The notes under the pieces were generated by a model that did no database searches, was not told the origin of the DNA, and worked only from the letters and a program-made list of their open reading frames with translations. Positions 31,627 to 43,747 of a DNA stretch of 64,000 nucleotides are shown here, piece by piece. The stretch covers positions 203,333-267,332 of the forward strand of contig SSNU01000136.1 of the NCBI GenBank assembly GCA_012064415.1. The letters run 5' to 3'. The position numbers were made by a program, and so were the translations under genes. The DNA is from Gyrodactylus bullatarudis (lineage: Eukaryota > Platyhelminthes > Monogenea > Gyrodactylidea > Gyrodactylidae). The number at the start of each line of letters is the position of its first letter. Position 1 is the stretch's first letter.

Positions 31627-33361
31627 TCAATCCTTCTTATCACGCTTGCGATGAGTAGTATCCCTATTCGAATGAGAAACTTCATCTCCAGGCCTTTTCT
31701 TGGCTTTTTTAGCATCTGACAAAAACTTGCTAAGATTAAAGGGATCTTCGTCTACATGTTTCTCAAATCCAACAGGACCAGTAAGTTTCCTACTTGCATC
31801 CGCTCCGGAGAATCCTTTATCAGGAACGAATCTTCTTTTAGTTAGATCTCCAACTTCATTTATGATTTCACCACTGGCACTCGATAGATCTTTAGATGGT
31901 CGATAAATATGCGACCCAATGTCTGATTCGCCTCTCCAAGGCTGATCGTAGAGATTATAAAGATCATCAGCACCACCCTCAAAACCAGAATCCAAACCCC
32001 GTGTGTTATTAAATAATCTCTGATCGAATTCACTCTCTGGTCCTTGATTATATTTGGGATTTGGTAGACCAAGAGCGATTTGTTCACTGATATCACGTTC
32101 TTTGTCTTTATATTTACCTTTTCCATCTTTATTGTGAATATTTCTTTCTTTAGCTCTCATGTTAGCTCTTTCCTTGCGAATTTCCTCACGCTCATTAATT
32201 CCCTCATCACTTCCTTGATTCTTAAGACCAGCTCTGAATAAACGAGCTTGCTCAGCTGCCTGTTGAAGTTGGTGTTCTTTAGCCTCTTTCTCTTTCTGGG
32301 CAATTTTCTTTTCAATTTGAATTCTCATATCAACTGCCTCTCTAGCCTTTCTATCAGCCATACTAAGAGCTTCCGTTAATTTTGCAAAATTTTCATTTAT
32401 ATGGACAGTTTGTAGACCACGTCCATCAGCTGCTACTCTTTTGTCAATAGGAATGGTATAACCACGTGGATTTTTCCAATTCGAAATGCATGGGGGTATT
32501 TTCCATTCAGCCTGTTCTTTAGCTGTAACCTTTCTTGAAGGTGAATGCATCAATGGTGGTGGTGGAGAAGGAGGTCCCCTTGGAATTTTCTGGTTTATCC
32601 TATATTAAATGACAAAATATAATAATTTTAAGATAAATTTATACAAAATTAACATACTTAAATCTAGGAGGAGACATGGGATCTTTCTGGGCCTCAACCA
32701 TACGAATTAATCTTTGCTTAGCCCCAGAATTGAAAGCAGGCCCTTGTTGTGATGGAGTGTAGCGAATATATTCAGCAGGAGCTGTCTTTTCAGCTGCTCT
32801 TACTGGGAGAGCAGCTTCCATTTTCGCCAAAACTAGGGCTTCCAAAGCTCTCTTTGTTTTTTCAGTTGTCTAAAAAAATGAATGCATTAATAAAAATATA
32901 ATAAATCATATAATTGGAAAAATACTTCATTAACAGTATCTTGGTCTGGTTTTAAAAAATCTGGATCAGTTTCATCGATAGGTTTAGGCATAAGATCTGA
33001 GAACTTTGAATGGATAACACGATTTGAGCTATGACCCTGTCTGACTAGTTCATCGTATTTAATTTTTCCTTTTTCATCTGTTTTCATAACAAGGGCATTT
33101 GATTGATTTTTCTTGAGTCCCATAGCAAGTGGATATTGTGGTATATGAATTTCAGGAAAAGCTCCCCCATCAGCAAAATCCTCATCTTTTTTTGGAAACC
33201 AATTTTTTCTGTAACCGTAAGGAGGAATTGAAGTCTTAGCAATGATTGCCTGAGGGACGTATTCACTATGCAAATGCTCATTGGTATAGTTCCGCTGAGG
33301 AGCTGGAAGGCTTCTATAAAAATTTGCATTATAAAATTAACAATTACTTAAGTAGAGACAT
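31627..33361 (-). CDS. SNW1: SNW domain-containing protein 1 (SKIP/Bx42), spliceosome component
   Basis: Nuclear splicing factor and transcription co-regulator of the Prp19-associated spliceosome. Four exons: 33348-33361, 32926-33313, 32658-32869 and 31627-32599 (528 residues). The first coding exon is only 14 nt, reading MSLL plus two bases, and the intron is 34 nt; splicing yields MSLLKSLPAPQ, which fits the MSLSSLLPTP/MALTSFLPAP start of homologues. Conserved marks: PPYGYRKNWFP, DFADGGAFPEIHIPQYPLAM, RYTPSQQGPAFNSGAKQR, HSPSRKVTAKEQAEWKIPPC, GYTIPIDKR and ADGRGLQTVHINENFAKL (the SNWKNP heart of the SNW domain). Then come a charged coiled region, ISEQIALGLPNP, MDSGF-like LDSGFEGG and a basic C-terminus. 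Length and order match the family. Confidence 0.95.
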
Positions 33362-33523
33362 AAAAAGACAAAATTCAAAATATTTATATAACTATAACAA
33401 ACTTTTACACTTTATAAATAATTTAAAATTCAATATCAGACATTCAAGATTAAATTCAAATTTATGAGTTTCAGATAATTCAGAATACCAGTGTCTTAAG
33501 AATCTAACACTTTAATAATAAGA
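33362..33523. promoter_or_regulatory. Likely bidirectional promoter of SNW1 and PMS2
   Basis: 162 bp between divergent start codons must hold both promoters and 5' UTRs. AT-rich, with no clear TATA or initiator motif. Inferred from layout only. Confidence 0.5.
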
Positions 33524-36400
33524 ATGATTAAGTCTCTCGATGAAGCAACTATAACGAGATTATGTTCTAGTCAAGTTGTTATTAGTTTAGCATCAGCGGT
33601 CAAAGAACTCGTAGAAAACGCAATGGATGCAGAAGCGACTAGTATTTCTGTTAAATTCTTTGACCTTGGAGCTAGCTCAGTTGAAGTCGCTGATAACGGC
33701 TTCGGTATTGAACGAGCTAATTTAGATTTATTGGCATACAAGCATGCTACTTCAAAATTAACGACTTTCGATGATTTATCTCAGCTAATTTCCTTTGGTT
33801 TTCGAGGAGAAGCGCTTAGTTCTATTGCTCATCTAGCAAAGTTATCAGTCATTACTCGTCACAGGAATAGCGAAATGGGTTACAAGGCAGAATATGATTC
33901 AGATGGCTCTTTAAGTTCTATTGAACCTACAGCTCGCCCTGTAGGAACAACAATTTTGATGAAGGAATTATTTTACTCTTATCCTGTTCGGCGAAAATTA
34001 TTGACTGATCCCAAAACTTGCACCAAAGAATTCAATTCTGCACTGGAATTCATTTTGCCATATTGTCTTATTTCTACCAAAGCTCAAATAAGTATTTACA
34101 AAGTGGTTAAAAATGCTCTTAAACTCCTTCACACAAATTCAAGTACATCTGGTCTCAACTACGAGAAAAATTTGCAAAATATCTATGGTTCAAAAATTAT
34201 TGAAACTCTGTTATACTTTAATTCGAAAGATGTTAAATTCGATTCGACTGATTTAACTGTAGAAGGTTATATTTCCAAGCCTATTGTTGAGCAAAGTGAA
34301 ACTTCATTATATGGAAGAAGCTCCGCCGATAGACAGTTTATATTCATCAATAATCGTCCATGTCACTTTAAATTGTTTGTCAAAGTAATAACAGATTTAT
34401 GGCGTCGTGTTGGACAAGAGTCGTTAGACGAATCTACATCTGGAATAAAAATGCCAGTTAGAAGCTGTTTTGGCGCAAACAAACATCCATTGATTTTTTT
34501 AGTTATAAACTGTCCTTCAGATTTTGTCGATGTTAATTTAACACCCGACAAAAGAACACTATATATTAAAAAGGAAAAAGAAGTAAGCATTTTAATTTTC
34601 AATTTTGAGAGAACATGTGAAAAATACTGGGCCTATTGGGATCGATGCAGATATTCTTTCTCTTTTTTGATTAATATACTTTTTTTCAATCCAGATTTGT
34701 CAGTACATTCAAAAAATCATATCAAATTACCTCAAGGCTTACACTCAAAAATCTCTTAAAAGTCATGATGTCAATGTGGAACAAACCAAAATTTCCGATA
34801 CTTCTTTTGGATTTACAGTCAATCAAGAAATTGTCGTTAAATCAAGACCATCTAGAACATTTGAAATCTCAAAACCTGTCAAAAGGGATCAATCATTGTT
34901 GATTGAAAACATTAAAGATGAAGATCACGATTGTACTAACGATTTATCAGCTAAACGCAGCAAAGCTGAAATTGATTTTAAAGACTTTTCCCTCAATGAA
35001 AATGGCATCTCTCAAGTTACTGATGTAAAATATGTCGAATTTGGAGACTTCTCTTCTATTCTTGAATTAGAGAAGGAAAAAAGTCGGAATCACAGTGGCT
35101 TTCATACTGGCCAATTTTATGCCTCGAGTATCAATCAGGATAACTCTAAAAGCTGCCAAGTTGAAGATGAATTGCAGCGTCTTATAAAGTTGGTCACCTT
35201 AATACATTCGTACATATAGAATTCAGAATCTGAATTTTTTATTCAAGAATTTCTAGCAAACACTACTATTCAAGTTTTAGTTTTCAGAGTCTGACCTGAT
35301 TTAAATTCAACGTAGCGAGTCACAAACCATGCCTAACTATATGCTGGAGGCTTGGCAAATGAATATGAATTTTGATTAGTTCAGTCGCCTCTCTTGGCAA
35401 TTAACAAAATAAAGATTTGGTTTTTCTAAAATTTATTCTTCAACCAAATTCCTCAACTTCTATATTCTCAACTATTTTTCAACATTTGGTGTGTAAATCT
35501 TTAATAATATTCAATTGAAAATTTAAGCTAACAAGTTTTCACTCTGAAAAATTTAGGATTCCTAATGTCAACCTTCTTTGTCGGATGAGGTTGGCCAGAA
35601 ATTTTCTCGAATTAAAATTTATTCCTAAACAGGTGTGAAGATTTTCTTAATATGGAAATTATTGGACAATTCAATAAGGGATTCATTATCACTCAACTCA
35701 AAGATGATATGTTCATTGTTGATCAGCATGCTAGTGATGAGAAATCTAGATTTGAAAGTCTCATGAAAAATTATAAGCCAAAGCGTCAGCCATTGGCATG
35801 GTAAATTTCATTTACTTTCTTTTTTATTCGATTCGAGATTATTCTAATTCTACTTTTTTTTAGTGAACTTAATTTAGATTTGACCATGGAACAAGAGGAC
35901 ATCTTAATTGAGAACATGGAGATTTTTGAAGAGAATGGATTCCAATTCTCTTGGGAAGACGGAGAAAAAATTCGTCTTAAAGCTGTTCCTATTTGTGATA
36001 ATAAAGTATTTGATAAGGCCGATATTGAAGAGATGCTTCATATCATCAAAGAAACCCGAGTAAATTTCAAGTATAATTCAAAAATTCTCCTAAGAATCTT
36101 TAGATTAATTTGACCTATAAAAATTGAAACTACATTTTCTTTAGACCAGTTATTGTAGACCGTCAAAATTGCGGGATAAATTCGCTTCAATGGCCTGTCG
36201 TGGTGCTGTCATGATTGGTGATGATTTAAACAACCATCAAATGAAGAGAGTAAGCTAGTCTCCTCCATTATTTTCACCAATTTATCTTTTTAAATTTTTT
36301 TCTCAAGATTCTCAAAAATCTCAGTGAACTTGTCCATCCCTGGAATTGTCCTCACGGCCGGCCAACAATGCGACATTTGTTTCATTTGAGAAAGATTTGA
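33524..36400 (+). CDS. PMS2: DNA mismatch repair endonuclease PMS2
   Basis: MutL-type partner of MLH1; nicks DNA during mismatch repair in the nucleus. Six exons: 33524-34582, 34695-35188, 35633-35800, 35864-36059, 36145-36249 and 36308-36400, in frame, 704 residues (human about 860). The N-terminal GHKL ATPase is intact: [32 protein letters not shown], and later [16 protein letters not shown] and DVNLTPDKR. The C-terminal endonuclease keeps [13 protein letters not shown] (metal-binding DQHA-x2-E-x4-E pattern), [10 protein letters not shown] and [10 protein letters not shown], so nuclease activity is expected. The shorter length comes from a small linker between the domains (about 160 residues). 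The exon 2 donor is weak (AAGTTGGT), but the joined frame reads [20 protein letters not shown] as expected for PMS2. Exon 1 is unusually long. Confidence 0.94.
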
Positions 36401-36549
36401 AGCAGATTTTATCTTCCAAAACTGCACATATTAGACATTTTATACAACAAAATTTTTTATTCATTTAAATGTACAATTCACTGAAGAGAAAAACACAAAA
36501 AAATGGTAAAACTTTTATAGTCCTTTCTCAAATAAAGCTATTTCTTTTA
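36401..36549. other. Tail-to-tail spacer of PMS2 and AK7
   Basis: Only 149 bp separate the stop codons of two converging genes, so their 3' UTRs probably overlap or abut. No terminator-like element beyond AT-rich sequence is recognisable. Confidence 0.5.
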
Positions 36550-39500
36550 TCAGTTTATCTCTTTTGCATTTTCCAACATTTTCTCAGTCTAAAGAAAAAA
36601 TGAGTTATTTTCTACGTGTTAAATTTAACAACCCCTATTTAACTCCTTTAGATCACTATGAAACTTCGTACCTTGAGGTTGTATACAACCAGAGAATTCA
36701 AAGGAATTAAACAGAAGATGCTTCATAAACAATTGAACTCACAATAAATTGTATAGGATCCGATGGTCTAAGATGGGCGCATTCCTTCAATATTTCTAAC
36801 ATGTTTGGAATCACATGCATAACCATATAATGCCTTGTTGGTAACGTCTTGAGTTTGGCACTCTCAAAAATTTCCCTCTTCAAGCTATCAATGATCAAGT
36901 TCTAACGATTGGAAATAATATTTGTGATAAAATCTGTAATAAGTTGTAACTTTTCAACCGAAAAGGGTTATCTGATTAATCTCTAATGCTCATACGATTT
37001 ATCACTCACCCAGGATGCCTTGCATCTTTCATCTTCCCTTTGCTCAGCATCTGTTTTGTGGAGTTCCTTGAAATTTTCATCATCACTGTAGTCATCAAAA
37101 GTTAGATATTCTGTTTTCACATCCCCAGGAGAGTAATTTGTTACATCTATTCGAGAGTGGACGCCCAACTCTCCTATGAATCGACTCCATCCATTGACTT
37201 GATATAATCTCGACTCTTTAAGGGCCTGTTGAAAAATATGGTTATTTTTTCCATTATAAAAATATTCAAACAGGACGAATATTTTCAAAATTTCAGATTA
37301 ATCGTAAAATAAACATAAATGTATCAGATCTTTCTGAACATCAGAAACAAAGAAAACTCAAAATATAATTTAAGTAAGATATCCACTATCTATTTTAGCC
37401 TGGAAAAATTTATTACCTGATAATCCTCCATGTTAAAGTTCATTTGTATAATTTCGATTTCTTCCAGATCAAAAAATCTGACCAAATTTTTTTCAATATC
37501 TTCAGGAGCATCAATTGCTGCCATGTACTGGTTCAATATGTCAATGTTACCAAATATTTCAGGATGGAAATTTTTTATAATTTTCTGCTCAACAGCAGCA
37601 TCTGTCATTATTGAAACATCAACCATTTCTGCTCGGTCAGGGTGCTGGATAGCTGTTTCAAAAGTATGAGCATCCCTTGAATTCTCTAAATTTTCATTAA
37701 ATTCTCTTATAATGCTTTCGTATCTGGAGAAAATTTTGTTTAGTTCATTTTCCAAAGATTCAACAGGAGATTTCGTCTAAAATGATAATGGAATATCAGG
37801 AATCTATAATAATATTCTTGATTGAACAAAGAAATCACCTCAAGTGAAGCCTTGAACTCATTTGCAGCTCTTGGAGATAAATTTTCCTTGTACTTTATGA
37901 TTTGGTTGAATTTTTGAATGAATTTCACCTCATCAATATTCAATTCATTTTCTCTTTCCCCTGTTTTCTCTTCAATTGACTTTGACTTTGGTAAAAAGGT
38001 TTCAGCATGTAAGAAGCTAGAGAATTGCACATTAAGGACAAAGTCGGGTACAAATCTCATGTCCAGCTTTTGTTTACGTGCCATTTCCACTTCATCACTA
38101 AGATCTTCTTCGCCCTCTTCGAGAACGATTTCTTCTTTCTCCTCCTCTTCAGAATTTTCTTCTTGCTTTTCGAAATAGCTCTCTGCATCATCAAAGGTTT
38201 CAGGAAACCCATAAAAGATAAACCCTCTATGATTGCTTCGGAATGAGCTCAACTTTATCTTCGTTAACCTAGGAATAAATTGAAAAAACCACGCACTCCA
38301 TTACAAGTTCTTTAGGGAAATTATCAGGGCCTGAGATTAAAACTTCTTCAATATAATGGATTCTTTGTTTGAGACGTTTTTTATCCATGTTTGGTATTTC
38401 ACTATTTGAGAATCCACATGGGAAATGTTGCATGAATTTTTGATTCAAATCTGAAAGATTGGTATTCTGTTTATGTATTTAAAAGAATTTTTAAAGAATA
38501 ACACAAGAAAAAAGTAATTATGAAATTTGGCTCGTAGAGTTCAGTGTGAAAGTAAGAAATTTACTCACCTGTTTTGCATCAATGTATATTATACAGTGTA
38601 TAATATTCTCCAAATATTTTAAAACAATATTTTAACTTAAGGGTCGAATAAAAACAGTCAAATTTAAATTGAGGAAAATCTATTTCTTTACGACTTTCTT
38701 TTGATTCGATTTTTATTCAATATAAGTTCTATAATAGATTTTTAAAAATTGAAACAAAAATTAATTTTTCTCACACAAGTCGTATTCTGTTTGGATAGCC
38801 TTGTTATACATTGGTTTTTCCGGTTTTTCTTCATCATCATCCAGCAATGACTCTGTGATTTCAGCATCAACCGTCTCTGAAATATCTGCCAACATTTTCT
38901 TCTATATGGGTCATAAATATTATCTAATGGATTGCTCACAAGATTGATTAAATAATCCACTATGATAATAAGAGGATATACGAAATAAATGTCATATTTC
39001 CGACATAACTCTAGAATCATATTCTCCAAATAAGCATAGGGTGGTCCAATTATGAAAATTTTCTTAGGCTTAAAAAAATTTATTATAACACCAAAAATAC
39101 TCATCATTTATGTAATTTAGCACATTATTCAACAAGAATTAAAAATTTTAAATAAGGAGTGTAAATAATCCATATACGTTTTACTAAATTTTTGCCTTGC
39201 ATTTTTTAGGTTTATGATGCTCAGTATTACTCACTGAATACTACTAGATGAACTCACAAAGTATTTATTTGCTATGAGAAATTCTTTGAGAATATTTTTT
39301 GCATTAGGAACGATTCCATCACGATAACTCCAAGCAATTTGCACATTCTCGTCATGCATGGAGCAATCTGTCAGGGTGAGATCGATTGAAAATTTTTCCA
39401 ACCACTCCTCTTCAGGACGATATATTTTTGAGTCAATTTTAGGCATAACACATGGAAAGTAATTATTTAAATGCTTTAAAATATCTCCTAAACTTGAATT

Positions 39501-40267
39501 TGAATGATCTTTTGCAATTATGTAATGCTGTTTTGGCTTTTTAAAAATAATATGCAGCAAAATCTTTGCATAATCATCGCAATGGATGGTAGGAATAATA
39601 TTTTTCAATTCGTCAACATTAGCATTTGTTATATTTTTGTATTCTTTAAAAATAATTCCTCTGAGAACTCTTTTGAAATCCACACCGTTGTAGCCAAATA
39701 AAAAACTTGTTCCAACTACATAGGCCTTACATTTAATTTTCTATGAGAAAATAGTAAAAATATTACTAACCCTTTTATTTATTTTTAAAAACGTCTTTTC
39801 TAAATTCATTCTATTTGATTTCCATTTCTCAGCGTAGCGTCGCTCAAAATAAGATTCCTTAATTGGTTCCTCCTAGAAACATCATCACTCAAATGCTGTA
39901 TTACTTTGGACATATTTTCCCAATTCTCCAAACTACTTAAAAGTATTAATGTCTTTTTATGAAAAAGTTTTTCATTTTCATTCAAAAAATTGATGAAATA
40001 ATCCAACTCTATTGTTATCTCCGGATTCTTTTCGATAATTTCGAATATTATAACATCGTAATTTAAGCAGACATTAACGAATTCCTTTAAATGTATGTCC
40101 TCGTTTCCCGCATCAAAGTTAAGAATCATAAAAAGTTTGCTATCATTATAAATATCCAAGGTTGCTTTACTGAATGGAGGAAATTTCGCAACTTTTTTTA
40201 AGGAATTTGATATATGGTATGCCTGAGAAGATGAGCTTTTTCGAAAAAGGATTCTCTTGGTTTTCAT
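36550..40267 (-). CDS. AK7: Adenylate kinase 7-like protein with degenerate P-loop
   Basis: AK7 is a ciliary/axonemal protein with an epimerase-like N-terminus, an adenylate kinase domain and a C-terminal Dpy-30 motif. Exons: 39905-40267, 39771-39872, 39258-39740, 38940-39068, about 38775-38901, 38293-38466, 37839-38258, 37417-37776, 37010-37225, 36743-36901, 36550-36588. The junction between 38775 and 38466 is unresolved; a candidate 39-nt exon lies at 38569-38607. Marks: NIIPTIHCDDYAKILLHIIF and KPKQHYIIAKD (human NIIPTIHVRDLASVV, PKPHYLVAVD), FPKELVMEC..RGFIFYGFPET (kinase core, human RNQGYILDGFPKT) and PTRHYMVMHVIPNMLEILKE..RPSDPIQFI (Dpy-30, human PLRNYLMTYVMPTLIQGL). The nucleotide loop reads IIGPPYAYLENMIL in place of ILGPPAVGKSSIA, so the GKS needed for phosphate binding is missing. 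Three introns are 32, 38 and 34 nt. Confidence 0.8.
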
Positions 40268-40716
40268 TCTATTTTAGGTTCAAATGAATCTAAAAATCGT
40301 GATTATCTAATCGATTTCCTAGTAGGATCACTGACTAAATAATTGAGACTCTCAAATACTGTTAAACAGTTACTGAATCAATTTTAAAAGTAAAATCATA
40401 GCAATAGAATTTCTATTACAGAAATAAAGTTGATAAATAAATTATTTTTATATTTAAACAAATAGAGAGGCAATTTAAAATATTTCTTACGTCCCACAGT
40501 AGGATTCCTGATATTCACAGGACAGTAGTGTTCAGGATTCCTATCATAGGAACACTATTCAGGAATATTTAGACCCCAAATTTTGGAGTATTTTTCGGAC
40601 TTTGTCAGGATTTTATTGCAATTAAGTTAACATAAAATTACATTTAGCAAAAATAATTTATATAATTCGTCTATGTACATATGAATCTTCGACAATGCAA
40701 GAATGAAGAATATGAT
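40268..40716. other. Intergenic, AK7 5' side and zinc-finger gene 3' side
   Basis: About 450 bp, AT-rich. Near 40500-40565 the unit GGATTCCT recurs, with partly inverted copies around GTGTTCAGG and AGGAACAC. This may be a short repeat remnant. No gene is seen. Confidence 0.45.
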
Positions 40717-43116
40717 CTACTCCTGATCGTCAAGAGCCAGAACTTCTTGTAAAGTAGCTAATGTTATACCATCACCACCATGTTCCACTTGAAATTGAGT
40801 ACCGTTGGGTTTAGCTATCATACAGATGCCTTGAGAAATTTCAGTTATTGTAACACCTGGGAATGCTGATTCAATGTCCACATACTGTTGAGTTTGATCA
40901 TCCAAAACTTGTGTTATCGGTTCTCCTTCGGCCATTTCAACTAGAAAAATAAAAGTCAGGTATAACGATTACCACAATTCTGATCTTGATTCATTCTAAA
41001 TATTAGAGAACAAGCAAATATTAAACCTAATAATTTTTTTAATTTTTAGAATTAATTTAGATCAGAATACAGCATAATGTTTTAGATTAAGTTTAAAAAT
41101 ATTACCGCTTTAGAACAATAGACAAGATCACAAAAAATACTCACTCTGTTCTTCTTTTTCAGTAGGTTGAACTGCTTCTTGAGTCTGAACATCTTCAGTT
41201 GCTTGAGAATCATCAACTTGGTGTAGCCCTTGTATTACTTCTGAAGACATATCAACTTCCATCATGCCTGGTTCTTGTGATTCACCCTCCTCTTGAGCCT
41301 CAGCTAGACTTGTGACTCCACCAAGACTAACCAAGTGACCAGTAGGTTTGTGATACAATTTACCAGTTGAAGCCTCCATGACCAAATCAGATTGTAAGCC
41401 AGTCTCGGTGAGAACAGCAAGATATGCACCAGATTGTAACCATGAATCAGGCACAGGAAACCCAAGACCACCTTCTGTCATTAATAATAAATCATCGCCA
41501 AAACCAGGATCGTGTACGGTCTCATACTGACCATCTGTTTTAGTTTCTTCATTAGTCTCATCAATGTCTCCTCTTTTTGAATCATACATGCTTGAGCCCC
41601 TATCGAATTCAAAGCGACCTCTGAGCCTAGCCTCTTCTTCTTTTCTGGCTTGAGCAATTCTCTGGGAGGCGAGGACAGATCTAAATCTTCTGGGGAGAAA
41701 TTCTTCCTTTAGAGGAGATTCAACAACGTATCTACCTATTGGTAAGCCTAGAGCACCACTCTCTTCGTTATTATCGATGCGCACAATGACCTGATCTGGG
41801 TTTTCCTCTTCATTTTCACCCTCATTTTCTTTGTTGAAGTCATTACCATCGACTTTCTTTAAGCCATCTTTATTCATGGACTTGTTCTTGGGAGTCAAAT
41901 GTTCAGCCAAGAATGCTCTGGCCTGATCTGCAAGAGAGAGATACTCGAATACAAGACCAGGTACATGAGGCAATGGAGGATCGCCTTGTTCACTTCTCAT
42001 CAACAAATGATCCCAGGGAGAAAGAATTTTAGCAAGTCTAGGAGCGACAAATTCGATCAAATCATCATCAGTTGCAGCAGCAACAGCTTCTTGTAATTTG
42101 TTCCTTCTTCTGACACTTGCCATATAAGGATTACTCCATCTGTTTTTTTGAAAACTGAAATCTCCACCATGCTTGACACCCTTGTGCCTCGCTAAGCCAG
42201 CTTTAGTATCAAAACCAAGTTGACATATTTCACAAACAAACTCCTTTTCTCTGTTTTCGTCTTCCTGAGAATTTTCAGCTCCTGAATAATCAGCATAACC
42301 AACATCGGAATTGTTATCATCACTTGATTCTTCAGCATTAAGCTCTTCTATCTTTAAATGCTTGTAGTCCTTGACTAAATGCTTTGGTGGTTTCACTTGA
42401 CGTCCAGAAGAGGCCTTTCTTCTCATTAGTGGGAAAGGCAAAATCTCTTCTTCTGGAAGTTCTGGTTCAAAGTCTGGATCTTCTTCTTCCTCATCGAGCT
42501 CTTCATCATTCTCCCTCTTGAAAGGATTATCAAAGAGTTCTTGTTTAATAGGCTTTGAATCTTCGACTTCAGGATCTTTCTCAGATTCAGGCTTCCTTCT
42601 TTTACCTCGAGTAACTCTGAATATAATCCTTTTATTAGTGTTTCTGTTGTAGATAGCACTTGGTTTGGAAGTACTTTTTTGAAGGAGAGCTTGATTAGTG
42701 AGTACTTGAATAATTTGCTGCAAGTGATCCTCTGATACATCTTGGGTTGTAATGTACTGATTTCCCTGTTGCACAATTCGAATTGGATTTTTACTCGAAC
42801 CAACAGGAGCTTCTGGATCAGCTGGGGGCATTTTACATTGAATTTTTTGAAGTTCTTCGAGATCTATAGGATCAATGTTTTCTTGAGTACCATCGGCAGG
42901 CTGGCCAGATTCTTCTTTCTCATGCTGTTGCTGTTCTGTATCTTGATCACCGAGAACGGGTTCAGGTTCAATTTCTCCGACAAATTCACCATCAGATTGA
43001 TAAGTTTGCTGCTCAGGTTCTTGATCGACAGGAACCTCTGCATGTTCAGTTTGGTAATCACCATCATTAGGCTCTTGCTTATGTTCAGAATATTCCATAT
43101 CTTGCATCATTTCCAT
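40717..43116 (-). CDS. Nuclear protein with a single C2H2 zinc finger (ZNF839-like, tentative)
   Basis: Two exons, 41145-43116 and 40717-40940, joined in phase 1 (731 residues). The N-terminal 100 residues are acidic and Gln/Glu-rich. Next come NPIRIVQQGNQYITTQDVSE and DHLQQIIQVLTNQALLQKS, a basic RVTRGKRRKP patch suited to a nuclear localisation signal, long acidic runs, and one zinc finger near residue 290 (CEICQLGFDTKAGLARHKGVKH, shown in part as CEIC..HKGVKH). A helical segment follows (KILSPWDHLLMRSEQGDPPL), then an acidic C-terminus whose end (AFPGVTITEISQGICMIAKP) looks structured. One finger is too little for specific DNA binding, so a co-factor role is more likely. The layout reminds me of ZNF839, but I cannot confirm this without a search. 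Head to head with the TIR gene, 631 bp apart. Confidence 0.8.
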
Positions 43117-43747
43117 TTTTAAGAAGATTTATATTAATATTTTTGGTAAGATATAAAATTGTAGAAAAGCTGTCGTTTAATGTAACAATGACAAATTCAA
43201 ACAATGAATAGAAAAGAACCGGGTAAAGTGAGGCTTAAACAAAAATTTACAGACCATTCGCCAAATAATTATAAATTAATATTTATGAATTTTTCTGATT
43301 AATTGTGTTAATTTTCTAATTATTTTATCCCAAATTAACAAAATTTTGATGCCGATTGCTGAATCCATTTATTACAACTTGTGGAATCCAAATTTTGGAT
43401 TCCAAAATCATCGTACAAATGGAATTTTAGATAAATACAACTATATTAATATTAAATTCCAAGCAGAAATACCTCTCATTGAGAGGCTCTCAATGATTCA
43501 TTAAATTTGAATTCTGTTGTATTAATAACTTGACGATTTTGAGAATTTTTTTGGAAGATTTTTCCGAAAATTCCTAACTTAGTGTTTGACTTTTATTAAA
43601 TTAATTTACAACCCTTCCGTAACGACAATTTTGTTTTAATTAACATTACTTTCAAAAATGTACTTGTAACTACTGAGTACCATTAGTTATTACCGAGACC
43701 TTCAGACTGAATACAATAATTGAATTTTTTCATCCTAATAAATAAAA
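43117..43747. promoter_or_regulatory. Divergent spacer between zinc-finger gene and TIR gene
   Basis: 631 bp between two divergent start codons; it should hold both promoters. AT-rich, including ATGGAATTTTAGATAA-like stretches, with no motif I can name. No gene is seen. Confidence 0.4.

Noticed and set aside
41899..43122. Plus-strand and other-frame ORFs over the zinc-finger gene
   Set aside because: Shadows of a long coding exon with biased composition.
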